From Pseudonocardia sp. (lineage in GTDB: Bacteria; Actinomycetota; Actinomycetes; Mycobacteriales; Pseudonocardiaceae), in contig NZ_JAJCYB010000106.1 in the NCBI RefSeq assembly GCF_029263155.1, positions 1 to 45,681 of the forward strand: DNA of 45,681 bases. The letters run 5' to 3'. Positions 7,311 through 15,722 of this stretch are shown here, in pieces; position 1 is the stretch's first letter, and every line of letters begins with the position of its first letter. The notes under the pieces are model-generated. The model saw only the letters and a list, made by a program, of their open reading frames with translations. It was not told the origin of the DNA and made no database searches. Both the position numbers and the translations under genes were made by a program.

Positions 7311-8339
7311 CTACGGCTGCGAGGTGTCGAGGAACGGGAGGAAGCCGGTCGTGGGGGCGCGCCAGGCGTAGGCCCAGGCCACCGTGCCGTCGGTGAGCAC
7401 CGCGCGGATGCGCTCGTACTCCGGGCCCTCGTAGGCGTCCATCGCGGGGAATGCCCCGGCCGGGTCGTGCAGCTCGATCAGTGCGCCCGGGGTCGTGCCC
7501 GGGCCGTCGGGGAGCCAGGCGGGGTAGCCGCGGCCGGTGTCCAGCGCCGAGCCGGGCACCTCGCCGGGTCGGGTGCCACCGGTGGCGTACGGCGCCACGT
7601 AGGACCAGGAGACCTGTCCGGGACGCAGCAGGCCGTAGGCGAACAGCCGGGCGGGCCACTCGTCGGGGGCCGGGTCGCCGGAGACGGTCGGTGCGTCGAG
7701 GCCGTCGTCCGCCGCGGGCTCGCCGGCCAGGTCGCGGGCGTGGTCCTGCGCGAGGTCGGCGCACCGGACGGGCGCGCCGTCGACGAGCAGCGGCCTGCGG
7801 ATCGCGCCGTGCCCGACGTAGACCCAGGGGGCGTCGACGTGGGCGCCGTCGTCGGTGCGCACGTCGCCGGTGTGCAGGCGGGCCAGGCGGAAGCGGTCGT
7901 CACGGCCCTCGCAGCGGTCCAGCACCGCGATCTGCGCGGGGGTGGCGAGCCAGACGGCGTGCTCCTCGACGACGCCCGGTGCCGCGGTCAGCACCGCGGG
8001 GCGCTGCCCGTCGCGGGCGCGCAGGCCACTCGCCCACACCGCGGCGACACCGGACGTGCGGGCCCGCAGCACCACGACCGGATCCCGGCCGAGTCCCAGC
8101 TCCCGCCGCAGCCAAGTGATCTTGCTCGGGCAGCGGTTGGAGCCGTAGGTCAGCACCGGGACCCGCGCGGCCGCCGGCGCGGCGTCGTGGGCGGCGAGCC
8201 ACTCGTCGAGTGTCAGGCCGTCGACGCGCCACGGCCCGGGGACCAGCTCGTGGGACCGCTCGCCGACGTGCACGTACGACGCGGGCGGGACCGCACCGGG
8301 GTAGGGGTCCGCGGGGAAAGCGGAGTCGGGCCAGATCAC
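7311..8339 (-). CDS. Gamma-glutamylcyclotransferase-like protein with two tandem domains
   Basis: This 342-residue protein appears to contain two copies of the GGCT/AIG2 fold. The N-terminal copy has VLTYGSNRCPSK (around residue 56) and later LATPAQIAVLDRCEGRDDRF. The C-terminal copy has LFAYGLLRPGQ (around residue 244) and ALIELHDPAGAFPAMDAYEG with YERI. In single-domain members the YG-S-N/L loop binds the gamma-glutamyl group and a Glu in the second motif is catalytic. The GTG at 8339 gives an N-terminus IWPDSAFPADPYPGAVPP; an alternative start upstream would enter the repetitive intergenic region. Substrate is unknown. It is convergent with the VOC gene, 19 bases apart. Confidence 0.75.
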   Translation of the reverse strand: MIWPDSAFPADPYPGAVPPASYVHVGERSHELVPGPWRVDGLTLDEWLAAHDAAPAAARVPVLTYGSNRCPSKITWLRRELGLGRDPVVVLRARTSGVAAVWASGLRARDGQRPAVLTAAPGVVEEHAVWLATPAQIAVLDRCEGRDDRFRLARLHTGDVRTDDGAHVDAPWVYVGHGAIRRPLLVDGAPVRCADLAQDHARDLAGEPAADDGLDAPTVSGDPAPDEWPARLFAYGLLRPGQVSWSYVAPYATGGTRPGEVPGSALDTGRGYPAWLPDGPGTTPGALIELHDPAGAFPAMDAYEGPEYERIRAVLTDGTVAWAYAWRAPTTGFLPFLDTSQP

Positions 8340-8680
8340 GGCAGGGACGGTAGCCGGACCCCGGTCGCCCGCGCAGCGCACCGCCCGCACGCGCGGCCGG
8401 CCGCCCTCCCGCACCACCACTTCGCGCGCCCGAATGCGGCTCGCGCGCTGCCGACAGCGCGCGAGGTGCGGCTGGGCGCGCCAGGTGCGGCTGGGCGCGC
8501 GAGGTGTGGCTGGGCGCGCGGAGTGCGGCCCGGTGTGCGGGGGGGGCGAGCGCCATGCATCCGACGCACGTTCGCGCGCCCGGGTGCGGTGTGCGCGCGG
8601 CCGGCGGCGCGCGGAGAGCAGCGCGGCGCGCGAAGCGCAGCCGGGCGCGCGAGGGGCGGCGCGCGGACAGGCGCGGGCGG
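8340..8680. repeat. Gene-free GC-rich region with 19-bp tandem repeats
   Basis: No gene is supported here. Bases 8458-8514 hold three near-identical 19-bp copies of CGCGCGAGGTGCGGCTGGG, with a fourth degenerate copy beginning at 8515. The rest is dominated by GCGC runs. The region separates the 5' end of the GGCT-like gene from the 3' end of the metal importer, so any promoter for the former would lie here. Confidence 0.65.
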
Positions 8681-9562
8681 TCAGGTCGTGACGGACCGGC
8701 GGGTGCGCAGGCGGCGGGTGAGCAGGCCGTGCCGCGGGGAGCCGAGCAGGGCGAGCACGAAGCAGGCGGTGCAGACCAGGCCCATGGCGCCGGCGATCGA
8801 GGTGTCGTAGGCGGAGGCCAGCGCGTACCCGGCGACGGCACCCACCCACCCGACGCCGACGGCCAGCGCGAGCATCACCGCCAGCCGCTCGGTGAGCAGG
8901 TACGCGGTGGCCGCGGGCACGATCAGCATCGTCACCACCAGGATCGCGCCGACGGCCTCGAACGCCGACACCGCGGTGACGGCGACGGCCATCAGCAGCA
9001 GCCGGGACATCAGCTGCGGGCGCAGCCGGACCGTGGCGCTGAACGCCGGGTCGAACGTGGTGGCCTTCAGTTCCTTCCACAGGAGCGTGACCATCGCCAG
9101 GTTGAGCAGCACGACGACCGCGAGCACGAGGCCGGCCCGTGCCACCCCCACGCCGCCACCGAGGTCGACGGAGTCGAACGGCACGAACGCGATCTCGCCG
9201 TAGATCGTGGCGTCGAGGTCGAGGTGGATGCCGTCGGCGAACTGTGTCACGCCCAGGACGCCCAGGGAGAACAGTGCCGGGAACACCAGCGCGATCGCGG
9301 CGTCGGACGCCAGCAGGCCGGTGGCGCGCAGCGCGTCGATCGCCAGCACGCAGAGCACCGCGAACGCCGCCGCGCCGACGACCACCGGCAGCGGTGCACG
9401 GGTCTGCCACACCAGCCACACCGCGACGATCCCGGGCAGCACCGCGTGGCTCACGGCGTCGGACATCAGCGCGATCCGGCGCAGCACCAGGAACGGGCCG
9501 AGCAGCCCGCACGCGGTGCCGACCAGCCCGGCCACCATGATGATCACCAGGTCATCTGACAC
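8681..9562 (-). CDS. Mn/Zn ABC transporter permease (ABC-3 family), second permease
   Basis: This 293-residue protein is an integral membrane protein with about eight or nine hydrophobic segments. GLLGPFLVLRRIALMSDAVSHAVLPG near residues 19-44 is the hallmark of the ABC-3 permease family for manganese, zinc or iron, and AVGAILVVTMLIVPAATAYLL is the conserved later segment. It starts 11 bases inside the end of the first permease gene, so the two are translationally coupled. It is the last gene of the five-gene minus-strand metal operon. Confidence 0.9.
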   Translation of the reverse strand: MSDDLVIIMVAGLVGTACGLLGPFLVLRRIALMSDAVSHAVLPGIVAVWLVWQTRAPLPVVVGAAAFAVLCVLAIDALRATGLLASDAAIALVFPALFSLGVLGVTQFADGIHLDLDATIYGEIAFVPFDSVDLGGGVGVARAGLVLAVVVLLNLAMVTLLWKELKATTFDPAFSATVRLRPQLMSRLLLMAVAVTAVSAFEAVGAILVVTMLIVPAATAYLLTERLAVMLALAVGVGWVGAVAGYALASAYDTSIAGAMGLVCTACFVLALLGSPRHGLLTRRLRTRRSVTT

Positions 9563-10778
9563 GGGGGTGCCTGCCCGTCGGGAGGGTGAGCACGGGGGCC
9601 GCCTGCGTCGTCCCAGCCGCGACGTCCCCCGTGCTCAGCCTGCGCAGCTGCTCGACCGCATCGTCGCCGAGCGAGCCGCGCAGGTCGGTGGGATCGGGCT
9701 CGCGCGCGTCCGGGAGCCGGACCGAGGCGCCGTGCTCCAGCCACGCCGACCAGAGCGCGCGGCGGTCGGCGAGATCGGCGGCGGCGATCTCGCCCGCCGG
9801 GGTGAGCCCGTCGGGCGCGAGCAGGCCCTGGCGGCGCAACGACGCCCGGGCCCACCGGTCGCCGACGGTCCGCGCCGGCGCGCCGGGCTCCACGAGGACG
9901 GCGTCGCGCAGCACCCGCCTGCGGCGCGCGGCGAGCTTCGCGCCCCGCCATGCCACCCCGCGCCCGGGGGCCAGCAGCACCGCGAGAACGGCGAGGGTGA
10001 ACCCGACGAGCACGACCACCGGCCCGGTCGGCAGCGCCGCCCGGGTGGCCGCGAGCGCGCCGGTGACCCCGACGACAGCGCCGGTGAGCCCCGCCAGCGG
10101 CAGCACGAACGTGAACCGGTCGGCGAGCTGGCGGGCGACGACCGTGGGCACCACGAGCATCGCGACCATCAGGATCGCGCCGACCACCCGCACCCCGATG
10201 ACGACGGCCACCACGAGCAGCCCCGTCATCAGGATCTCCAGCGCCCGCACCGGCAGCCCGATCGACCCGGCGTAGGAGGCGTCGAACAGCGTCGTGGTCA
10301 GCGCACGGCGCAGTGCGGCGACCACCAGCAGGGCGGTGCCGCCGAGCGCGGCCATCACCACGACGTCGGTCTCCAGCAGCCCGGCCGCCTGACCGAACAG
10401 GTAGTTGCCCAGGCCGGCCTGGTCGGAGTCCTGGCGACTGCCGATGTAGGTGAGCAGCACGATCCCGAGGGAGAAGAAGCCCGAGAGCACCACACCGATC
10501 GCGGTGTCGGGCTTGATCCGCCGGGTGCGTTCGATGCCCACCATCAGCAGCGCCGCGACCAGGCCCGCGACGGCGGCCCCGACGAGCAGCCCCGGCACGT
10601 CCTTCACCCCGGCGACGAGGAACGCCACGCACACCCCCGGCAGGGTGGAGTGCGCCACGGCATCGCCGACGAGGCTGCGCTGGCGCAGCACCGCGAACGT
10701 GCCGAGCACCCCGCTGGTGACGCCGAGCACCAGCGCGCCGAGCACGACGACGGTGTCGGTGTAGGGCAGGCCGAACAT
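9552..10778 (-). CDS. Mn/Zn ABC transporter permease with C-terminal DtxR-like extension
   Basis: This 408-residue protein has an ABC-3 permease domain in residues 1-290 (GTFAVLRQRSLVGDAVAHSTLPG near residues 20-42; VVGAILMVAMLVVPTVVARQLADR later). A soluble tail of about 120 residues follows, starting near AARRRRVLRDAVLVE. The tail contains ARASLRRQGLLAPDGLTPAG, which resembles a winged helix, and LPDAREPDPTDLRGSLGDDAVEQL, which resembles the dimerisation segment of DtxR/MntR repressors. Similar long MntC-type permeases exist in Bacillus. The ATG at 10778 lies 2 bases after the ATPase stop; the frame extends upstream but only opposite the ATPase gene. Confidence 0.87.
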   Translation of the reverse strand: MFGLPYTDTVVVLGALVLGVTSGVLGTFAVLRQRSLVGDAVAHSTLPGVCVAFLVAGVKDVPGLLVGAAVAGLVAALLMVGIERTRRIKPDTAIGVVLSGFFSLGIVLLTYIGSRQDSDQAGLGNYLFGQAAGLLETDVVVMAALGGTALLVVAALRRALTTTLFDASYAGSIGLPVRALEILMTGLLVVAVVIGVRVVGAILMVAMLVVPTVVARQLADRFTFVLPLAGLTGAVVGVTGALAATRAALPTGPVVVLVGFTLAVLAVLLAPGRGVAWRGAKLAARRRRVLRDAVLVEPGAPARTVGDRWARASLRRQGLLAPDGLTPAGEIAAADLADRRALWSAWLEHGASVRLPDAREPDPTDLRGSLGDDAVEQLRRLSTGDVAAGTTQAAPVLTLPTGRHPRVR

Positions 10779-10780
10779 GC

Positions 10781-11533
10781 TCAGCCGGCCCAGGCCACGG
10801 CGTCGGAGGTGACCCCGTAGGCGCCGCGCACAGCGTCGGACGTGAGCACCTCGGCGGTGGGCCCGCATCCCAGCGCGCGGACGTTGAGCAGCAGCGTCCA
10901 GTCGAAGGCGGCCCGCACCTGCGCCATGTCGTGGTGCACGACGATCACCGAGCCGCCGTCGTCACGGATGCCACCGAGCAGGTTCAGCAGGTCGGACTGG
11001 GTGCGCGCGTCGATCCCCGCGAACGGTTCGTCCATCACGAGCACCGGGGCCTGCTGGGCGAGCGCGCGGGCCAGGAACACCCGCTGGCGCTGCCCGCCCG
11101 ACAGCTGCCCGATCTGGCGGCGCCCGTAGGCCGCCATGCCGACGCGGTCCAGGCACTGGGCGGCGATCGCCCGGTCGGCCCGCCCGACGCGACGGAACCA
11201 GCCGGTGGCCCGGTAGCGGCCCATCGCGACGACCTCGCCGACGGTGATCGGGAAGTCCCAGTCGACGGACTCGCGCTGCGGCACGTACGCCACCCGGTCC
11301 AGGGCCGCCCGGCCCTCCACGCCGTCGATCAGCACCCGGCCCGCGTCGGCGGGGACGAGCCCCAGCGCGGCCTTGAGCAGCGTGGACTTGCCCGCGCCGT
11401 TCGGGCCGACGATCGCGCAGAGCTGCCCGGTCGGGAACCGCGCGTCCACCTCCCACAGCACGGGGGCCGACCGGTAGGACACGGTCAGCGACCGCACCTC
11501 CAGCGCGTCCGCCGCTCGGCTCTTCATGAACAT
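10781..11533 (-). CDS. Mn/Zn ABC transporter ATP-binding protein
   Basis: This 250-residue ATPase powers metal import. It has Walker A GPNGAGKST near residue 44, the Q-loop region AYVPQRESVDWDFPITVGEVV typical of Mn/Zn importers, signature LSGGQRQR, Walker B VLVMDEPFAGID and the H-loop VVHHD. Two in-frame ATGs (11533 and 11527) are possible starts. It lies one base after the binding-protein stop, within the same operon. Confidence 0.92.
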   Translation of the reverse strand: MFMKSRAADALEVRSLTVSYRSAPVLWEVDARFPTGQLCAIVGPNGAGKSTLLKAALGLVPADAGRVLIDGVEGRAALDRVAYVPQRESVDWDFPITVGEVVAMGRYRATGWFRRVGRADRAIAAQCLDRVGMAAYGRRQIGQLSGGQRQRVFLARALAQQAPVLVMDEPFAGIDARTQSDLLNLLGGIRDDGGSVIVVHHDMAQVRAAFDWTLLLNVRALGCGPTAEVLTSDAVRGAYGVTSDAVAWAG

Positions 11534-11534
11534 C

Positions 11535-12485
11535 TCAGCCCCCCGAGTCCGGACGTGACAGGCCGGCGACGATCAGGTCGGTGTTGGCGCGCAGCATGCC
11601 GACGTAGGTGCCCTCGTCGGTGCCCGGATCGCCCGCGGCGTCGGTGTAGAGCTCCCCGCCGACGACGACGGTGGCGCCGCGTTGGGCGGCCGAGGCGATC
11701 AGCGCGTCGATGGTCTGGCGCGGGACGCTGGACTCGACGAAGACCGCAGGCACCCCGCGCGAGGCGATCAGCTCGGCCACGCGCTCCACGTCGGCCGTGG
11801 TGGCCTCGGCGGCGGTGGAGATGCCCTGGATGCCGGCGACGTCGAGGCCGTAGCGGCGGCCGAAGTACTCGAACGCGTCGTGCGAGGTGACCAGCAGCCT
11901 GCGTTCCTCGGGGATCGTCGCGATCTGCTCGGAGACGTAGGAGTCGAGCTCGGCCAGCTCGTCGAGGTAGGTCTCCAGGTTGGCCTGGTACTCACCGGCG
12001 CGGGCCGGGTCGCGCTCGGACAGGGCGGTGGCGATGGTGCGACTGACCTGCTCCCAGAGCGTCACGTCGAACCAGACGTGCGGGTCGTACTGCTCGGCGA
12101 CGCCCGGGGCGGGCTCCAGCAGGTCCTCGCGCGGCAGGTCGTCGGTGACGGCCCGGACGAACTGCGTCTCCTCCAGCTGGTCGAGCAGGTCGGCCATCTT
12201 CCCCTCCCGCTCCCGCCCGCCGTTGAAGATCCCGTCGGCGCCGCGCCGCGCGTCGACGTCGCCCGCGCTCGCCGTGTACAGGTGCGGGTCGACGCCGGGG
12301 CCCATCAACCCCGTGACCTCGACGGCGTCACCCCCGATCCGCGAGACGGTGTCGGTGATGAAGTTGGTCGTGGTGGTGACGCGGACCGGGCGGTCCCCGA
12401 TCGGTTCGGAGCCCGAGGCCGCGGTGGACGTGCACCCGGCCAGCAGGGCCAGCCCCGCGGCAGCGGCGGCGAGCAGGGCCCTCAC
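11535..12485 (-). CDS. Metal ABC transporter substrate-binding lipoprotein (cluster A-I, Mn/Zn)
   Basis: This 316-residue protein is the extracytoplasmic metal receptor. A hydrophobic signal peptide ends in the lipobox LLAGC with Cys18 as the lipidated residue. Likely metal ligands are the His of DPHLYTAS, the His of DPHVWFDV, the Glu of VESSVPRQT and the Asp of GELYTDA. A His-His-Glu-Asp set is usual for Mn-preferring family members. There is no His-rich loop of the kind found in many ZnuA proteins. The GTG start at 12485 overlaps the repressor stop as GTGA. Confidence 0.9.
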   Translation of the reverse strand: MRALLAAAAAGLALLAGCTSTAASGSEPIGDRPVRVTTTTNFITDTVSRIGGDAVEVTGLMGPGVDPHLYTASAGDVDARRGADGIFNGGREREGKMADLLDQLEETQFVRAVTDDLPREDLLEPAPGVAEQYDPHVWFDVTLWEQVSRTIATALSERDPARAGEYQANLETYLDELAELDSYVSEQIATIPEERRLLVTSHDAFEYFGRRYGLDVAGIQGISTAAEATTADVERVAELIASRGVPAVFVESSVPRQTIDALIASAAQRGATVVVGGELYTDAAGDPGTDEGTYVGMLRANTDLIVAGLSRPDSGG

Positions 12486-13174
12486 GCGACCACCCGGCCG
12501 TGCACGAGATGGGTGAGCGGCTCGCCGAGCGCGTGCGCGGCGCCGTCGACGCTGACCCACAGGGGCCCGCCGAAGGGCAGTCGTTCGGTCACGTCGATCC
12601 TCACTCCCGGATGGATGCCCAGGTCGGCCAGGTAGCGCAGGGCGGCGCTGTCGCGGTCGTAGACGCGTTCGATGGCGAAGCGGGAGCCGGTCGGTACGGC
12701 GTCGAGCCGGACCCCCCAGCCCTCGCCGAGCACGCTCCCCTCGCGCGGGATCGGATCGCCGTGTGGGTCCCGGTCGGGGTGTCCGAGCTGGCGGTCGATC
12801 CGATCGATCAGCGTGGGGGAGACCGCGTGCTCGAGCGCGTCGGCCTCGCCGTGCACCTCGTCCCAGGGCACGTCGAGCACCTGGGCCAGGAACGCCTCCA
12901 GGAGCCGGTGGCGGCGGACGATGTCCCGGGCGTGGGTGGCGCCGTGCGGGGTGAGTGCGGCCAGGTGGTCCTCGGTGCGCTCCACGAGGCCGCGGGCCGT
13001 CAGCCGCTTCAGCATGATCGAGACCGTGGGTGCGCTGACGTCGAGCTCCTCGGCGATTGCCGAGGTGGACACCGGTTCGCTGCGGCCGGCGCGGACGAAG
13101 ATCGTGCGCAGGGTGTCCTCGACGGCCGGAGTGTGCAGCAGCGTGCAGCACTCGGGGGCCCTTCCATCGATCAT
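12482..13174 (-). CDS. mntR: DtxR/MntR-family metal-dependent repressor
   Basis: This 230-residue protein has a winged helix (VSTSAIAEELDVSAPTVSIMLKRLTARGLVER, residues 35-66), then the metal-binding and dimerisation domain (HRLLEAFLAQVLDVPWDEVHGEADALEHAVS) and a C-terminal FeoA/SH3-like domain (LGIHPGVRIDVTERLPFGGPLWVSVDG). It should sense Mn2+ or Fe2+ and repress the importer. It is the first gene of the operon, so it would control itself as well. The ATG is preceded by GAGGTGA, which overlaps a short dyad that could be its operator. Confidence 0.9.
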   Translation of the reverse strand: MIDGRAPECCTLLHTPAVEDTLRTIFVRAGRSEPVSTSAIAEELDVSAPTVSIMLKRLTARGLVERTEDHLAALTPHGATHARDIVRRHRLLEAFLAQVLDVPWDEVHGEADALEHAVSPTLIDRIDRQLGHPDRDPHGDPIPREGSVLGEGWGVRLDAVPTGSRFAIERVYDRDSAALRYLADLGIHPGVRIDVTERLPFGGPLWVSVDGAAHALGEPLTHLVHGRVVA

Positions 13175-13187
13175 TAGTCACCTCTAA
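13174..13187. promoter_or_regulatory. Possible operator overlapping the mntR start
   Basis: The sequence TTAGTCACCTCTAA has inverted TTAG/CTAA ends and lies directly over the ribosome-binding site and start of the repressor gene. Its ends resemble those of DtxR-family operators. Another TTAGA word lies about 20 bases further upstream on the same strand. Binding is inferred only. Confidence 0.35.
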
Positions 13188-13271
13188 CTCCGCGGTGCAG
13201 GAAATCTAAGCGATGGTGGTACTGCACCACAACCCGGCCGGTCGTCTCATCGTGCGACATAGGCTCCGGTC

Positions 13272-14219
13272 GTGCTGCCACGGACCATCGACTGGGACGG
13301 CGAGCGGATCGTGCTCGTCGACCAGACCGCGCTGCCCGACGTGCGTCTCACGTCCGTGACCGGCGTGGACGGCTTGGTCGACGCGATCGGTCGGCTCGTC
13401 GTGCGCGGCGCGCCCGCGCTCGGGGTGGCCGGCGCCCTGGGTGTGGTGCTCGCCGTGCGCACGGTCGGCCCGGCCGGCCTCGACGCCGCGTGCGCGCGGA
13501 TCGCCGCGGCCCGCCCGACCGCCGCCAACCTCGCCGTCGGGGTGGCCCGGGCCCGGGCCGCGCTGCCCGCAGGACCGGACGCGGTGCTCGCCGCCGCGCT
13601 CGCCGTGCGCGACGAGGACATCGCCGCCTGCCATGCCATCGGTGCCCGGGGGGCCGCCCTGCTCGGCGAGCTGTGCGGGCCGGGCCCGCTGCGCCTGCAC
13701 ACGCACTGCAACGCGGGTGCGCTGGCCTGCGTCGAGTGGGGCACCGCGCTGGGGGTGGTGCGGTCACTGCACGGGCTCGGCCGGGTGGCGCACGTCGTCG
13801 CGGACGAGACCCGGCCGCTGCTGCAGGGGGCCCGGATCACCGCCGTCGAGCTGGCCGCGATCGGGGTGCCCTACCGGGTGGTCGTGGACGGCGCCGGGGC
13901 CTCGGTCATCGCCCGCGGCCTCGTGGACGCCGTGGTGGTGGGCGCGGACCGGGTGGCGGCCAACGGTGACGTCGCCAACAAGATCGGCACCTATCCGTTG
14001 GCCCTGGCCGCGGCGCGGGCCGGTATCCCGTTCCTGGTGGCGGCGCCGGAGTCGACGGTGGACCCGGCCACGCCCGACGGCGCGCACATCGTGATCGAGG
14101 AACGGGCCGCCGACGAGGTGGTGCACGGGCACCCTGCCTGGAACCCGGCGTTCGACGTGACGCCGCACGACCTGGTCACCGCGGTGGTGACCGAGGCCCG
14201 CGTGTGGCGACCCGGGTGA
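13272..14219 (+). CDS. mtnA: S-methyl-5-thioribose-1-phosphate isomerase
   Basis: This 315-residue protein isomerises methylthioribose-1-phosphate to methylthioribulose-1-phosphate in methionine salvage. It shows the eIF2B-like isomerase motifs: VRGAPALGVAGALGV near residues 44-58, LHTHCNAGALAC with catalytic Cys146, ADETRPLLQGARITAVEL, and VVVGADRVAANGDVANKIGTYPLA with catalytic Asp226. It is slightly short for the family. It starts at GTG and is divergent from the mntR operon. No other methionine-salvage gene is adjacent. Confidence 0.92.
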   Translation: MLPRTIDWDGERIVLVDQTALPDVRLTSVTGVDGLVDAIGRLVVRGAPALGVAGALGVVLAVRTVGPAGLDAACARIAAARPTAANLAVGVARARAALPAGPDAVLAAALAVRDEDIAACHAIGARGAALLGELCGPGPLRLHTHCNAGALACVEWGTALGVVRSLHGLGRVAHVVADETRPLLQGARITAVELAAIGVPYRVVVDGAGASVIARGLVDAVVVGADRVAANGDVANKIGTYPLALAAARAGIPFLVAAPESTVDPATPDGAHIVIEERAADEVVHGHPAWNPAFDVTPHDLVTAVVTEARVWRPG

Positions 14220-14527
14220 CCGGCCGCGCCGTCCGGTTCCGGCGGGAGCCCCGCCGCCGATCGATGCGCACCGGTGGGATCGACGTGGTCGGGCTCTCCG
14301 CTGCCGCAGACCCCGATGGCGTCGATCTCACCCGTCGATCCGGGGAGGCGCGTCGTCGTGGCCGGGCGTGAGCGGTCCCTGCGTGGCGCGCGCCGCCGAT
14401 GGGGCGCGGGCGGCGGCGTGACGGGCGGTCCGGGCGTCGGCGGCCGGGCGAGCCGCGATCCGCTGGTCGGTGGCTCGGCGGCTCGGTGGTCGGTGGCTCG
14501 GTGGTCGGTGGCTCGGGGGGCGGCGGC
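14220..14527. repeat. Gene-free stretch with 15-bp tandem repeat
   Basis: I see no gene in this 308-base gap. Near its end, GCTCGGTGGTCGGTG is perfectly repeated at 14481-14495 and 14496-14510, flanked by partial copies on both sides (from about 14465 to 14520). The repeat lies immediately upstream of the transporter start. Confidence 0.6.
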
Positions 14528-15676
14528 GTGACGGGGACCGGCGTCGGGTCGGTGCCGTTCCGGCTGATGCTCGCGACCACCGTGCTCGGGTTCGGCGGGT
14601 ACGCGCTGCTGCTGCCCGTGGTGCCGCTGTGGGTGGCGGACTCCGGGGAGTTCGCGGCGGGCGCCACCACCGGGGTGCTGATGCTGACCACGATCATCAC
14701 GCAGCTCGGGGTGCCGTGGCTGGTGATGCGCGTGGGCTACCGGGTGGCGCTCGGGGCGGGGCTGGTGCTGCTCGGTGCACCCACGCCGCTGCTCGCGCTG
14801 TCGGCGGACCTCGCGCCGGTCCTGGCGGTGTCCGCGGTGCGGGGCGTCGGGTTCGGGCTGCTCACCGTCGTCGGCAGCGCGCTGGTGGCCGAGCTGGTGC
14901 CACCGGCCGAGCACGGGCGTGCCGGCGCCCGCTACGGCATCGCGGTCGGGCTGCCGCAGCTGGTGCTGCTGCCCGCGGGGGTGGCGGTGGTCGATGCCGT
15001 CGGGTTCGCGGCGTTGTTCGTCGCCGCGGGGGTGGCGCCGCTGCTCGGCGCGCTGGTCGTGCCCACACTGCGGGTGCCGCGTCCCCGCGCCGTCACCCGG
15101 GAGACCGCGCCGCGGGCCGGTGGGGCCGCCGTCGGACCGCTGATGGCGATGCTCGTGTGCTCGGTCGCGCAGGGCGGGCTCATCACGTTCCTGCCGCTGG
15201 CCGTGCCGGGCGCGGGCCTGCTGGTCGCCGCGGCCCTGCTGTTGACGGCCGCAGGCGCGCTGCTCGGGCGTTCGGTGGCCGGGAGGCTGGTGGACCGGCA
15301 CGGGATGGGCGGGCGGCTGCTGTTGCCCGGGGTGCTGCTCGCGGCCGCCGGGATGGGGCTGGAGGTGCTGGCGGTCGCCGGCGGCGGCGCGTTCGTGGTG
15401 ATCGGCGCGGCGGTCGTCGGCGTCGGGTTCGGGCTGGTGCAGAACGACGCGCTCACCACGCTGTTCGCCGCCTCGGGCCCGGCCCGCTACGGCTCGGCGA
15501 GCGCCGCGTGGAACATCGCCTACGACGCCGGGACGGGGGTGGGGGCCACCGGGCTGGGAGCGGTGGCGGACCCGTTCGGGTTCCGTGCGGCGTTCGGGCT
15601 CTCCGCGCTGCTGCTCGTCGTGGCGGCGCCCGTGACGCGGGTCCGGCGGGTCGTGACCGGCAGGACCGGGACCTGA
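14528..15676 (+). CDS. Major facilitator superfamily transporter
   Basis: This protein of about 382 residues is almost entirely hydrophobic, with 11 to 12 predicted membrane segments. PVVPLWVADSGEFAAGATTGVLML near residues 25-48 and RGVGFGLLTVVGSALVAELVPPAEHGRAGARYGI in the middle are typical of MFS drug or metabolite exporters. The second half repeats the pattern (LLGRSVAGRLVDRHGMGGR). GTG 14528 was chosen because the upstream in-frame part is low-complexity repeat. Substrate cannot be predicted. Confidence 0.83.
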   Translation: MTGTGVGSVPFRLMLATTVLGFGGYALLLPVVPLWVADSGEFAAGATTGVLMLTTIITQLGVPWLVMRVGYRVALGAGLVLLGAPTPLLALSADLAPVLAVSAVRGVGFGLLTVVGSALVAELVPPAEHGRAGARYGIAVGLPQLVLLPAGVAVVDAVGFAALFVAAGVAPLLGALVVPTLRVPRPRAVTRETAPRAGGAAVGPLMAMLVCSVAQGGLITFLPLAVPGAGLLVAAALLLTAAGALLGRSVAGRLVDRHGMGGRLLLPGVLLAAAGMGLEVLAVAGGGAFVVIGAAVVGVGFGLVQNDALTTLFAASGPARYGSASAAWNIAYDAGTGVGATGLGAVADPFGFRAAFGLSALLLVVAAPVTRVRRVVTGRTGT

Positions 15677-15722
15677 GCGTCGCACCCGGCGGTCACGTCC
15701 GAGTCCGGACGAGCACGGTGGT

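Noticed and set aside
8504..9559. A 351-codon plus-strand frame rich in His, Gln and Arg opposite a metal permease.
   Set aside because: The composition is typical of the antisense of a membrane protein and no domain is visible.
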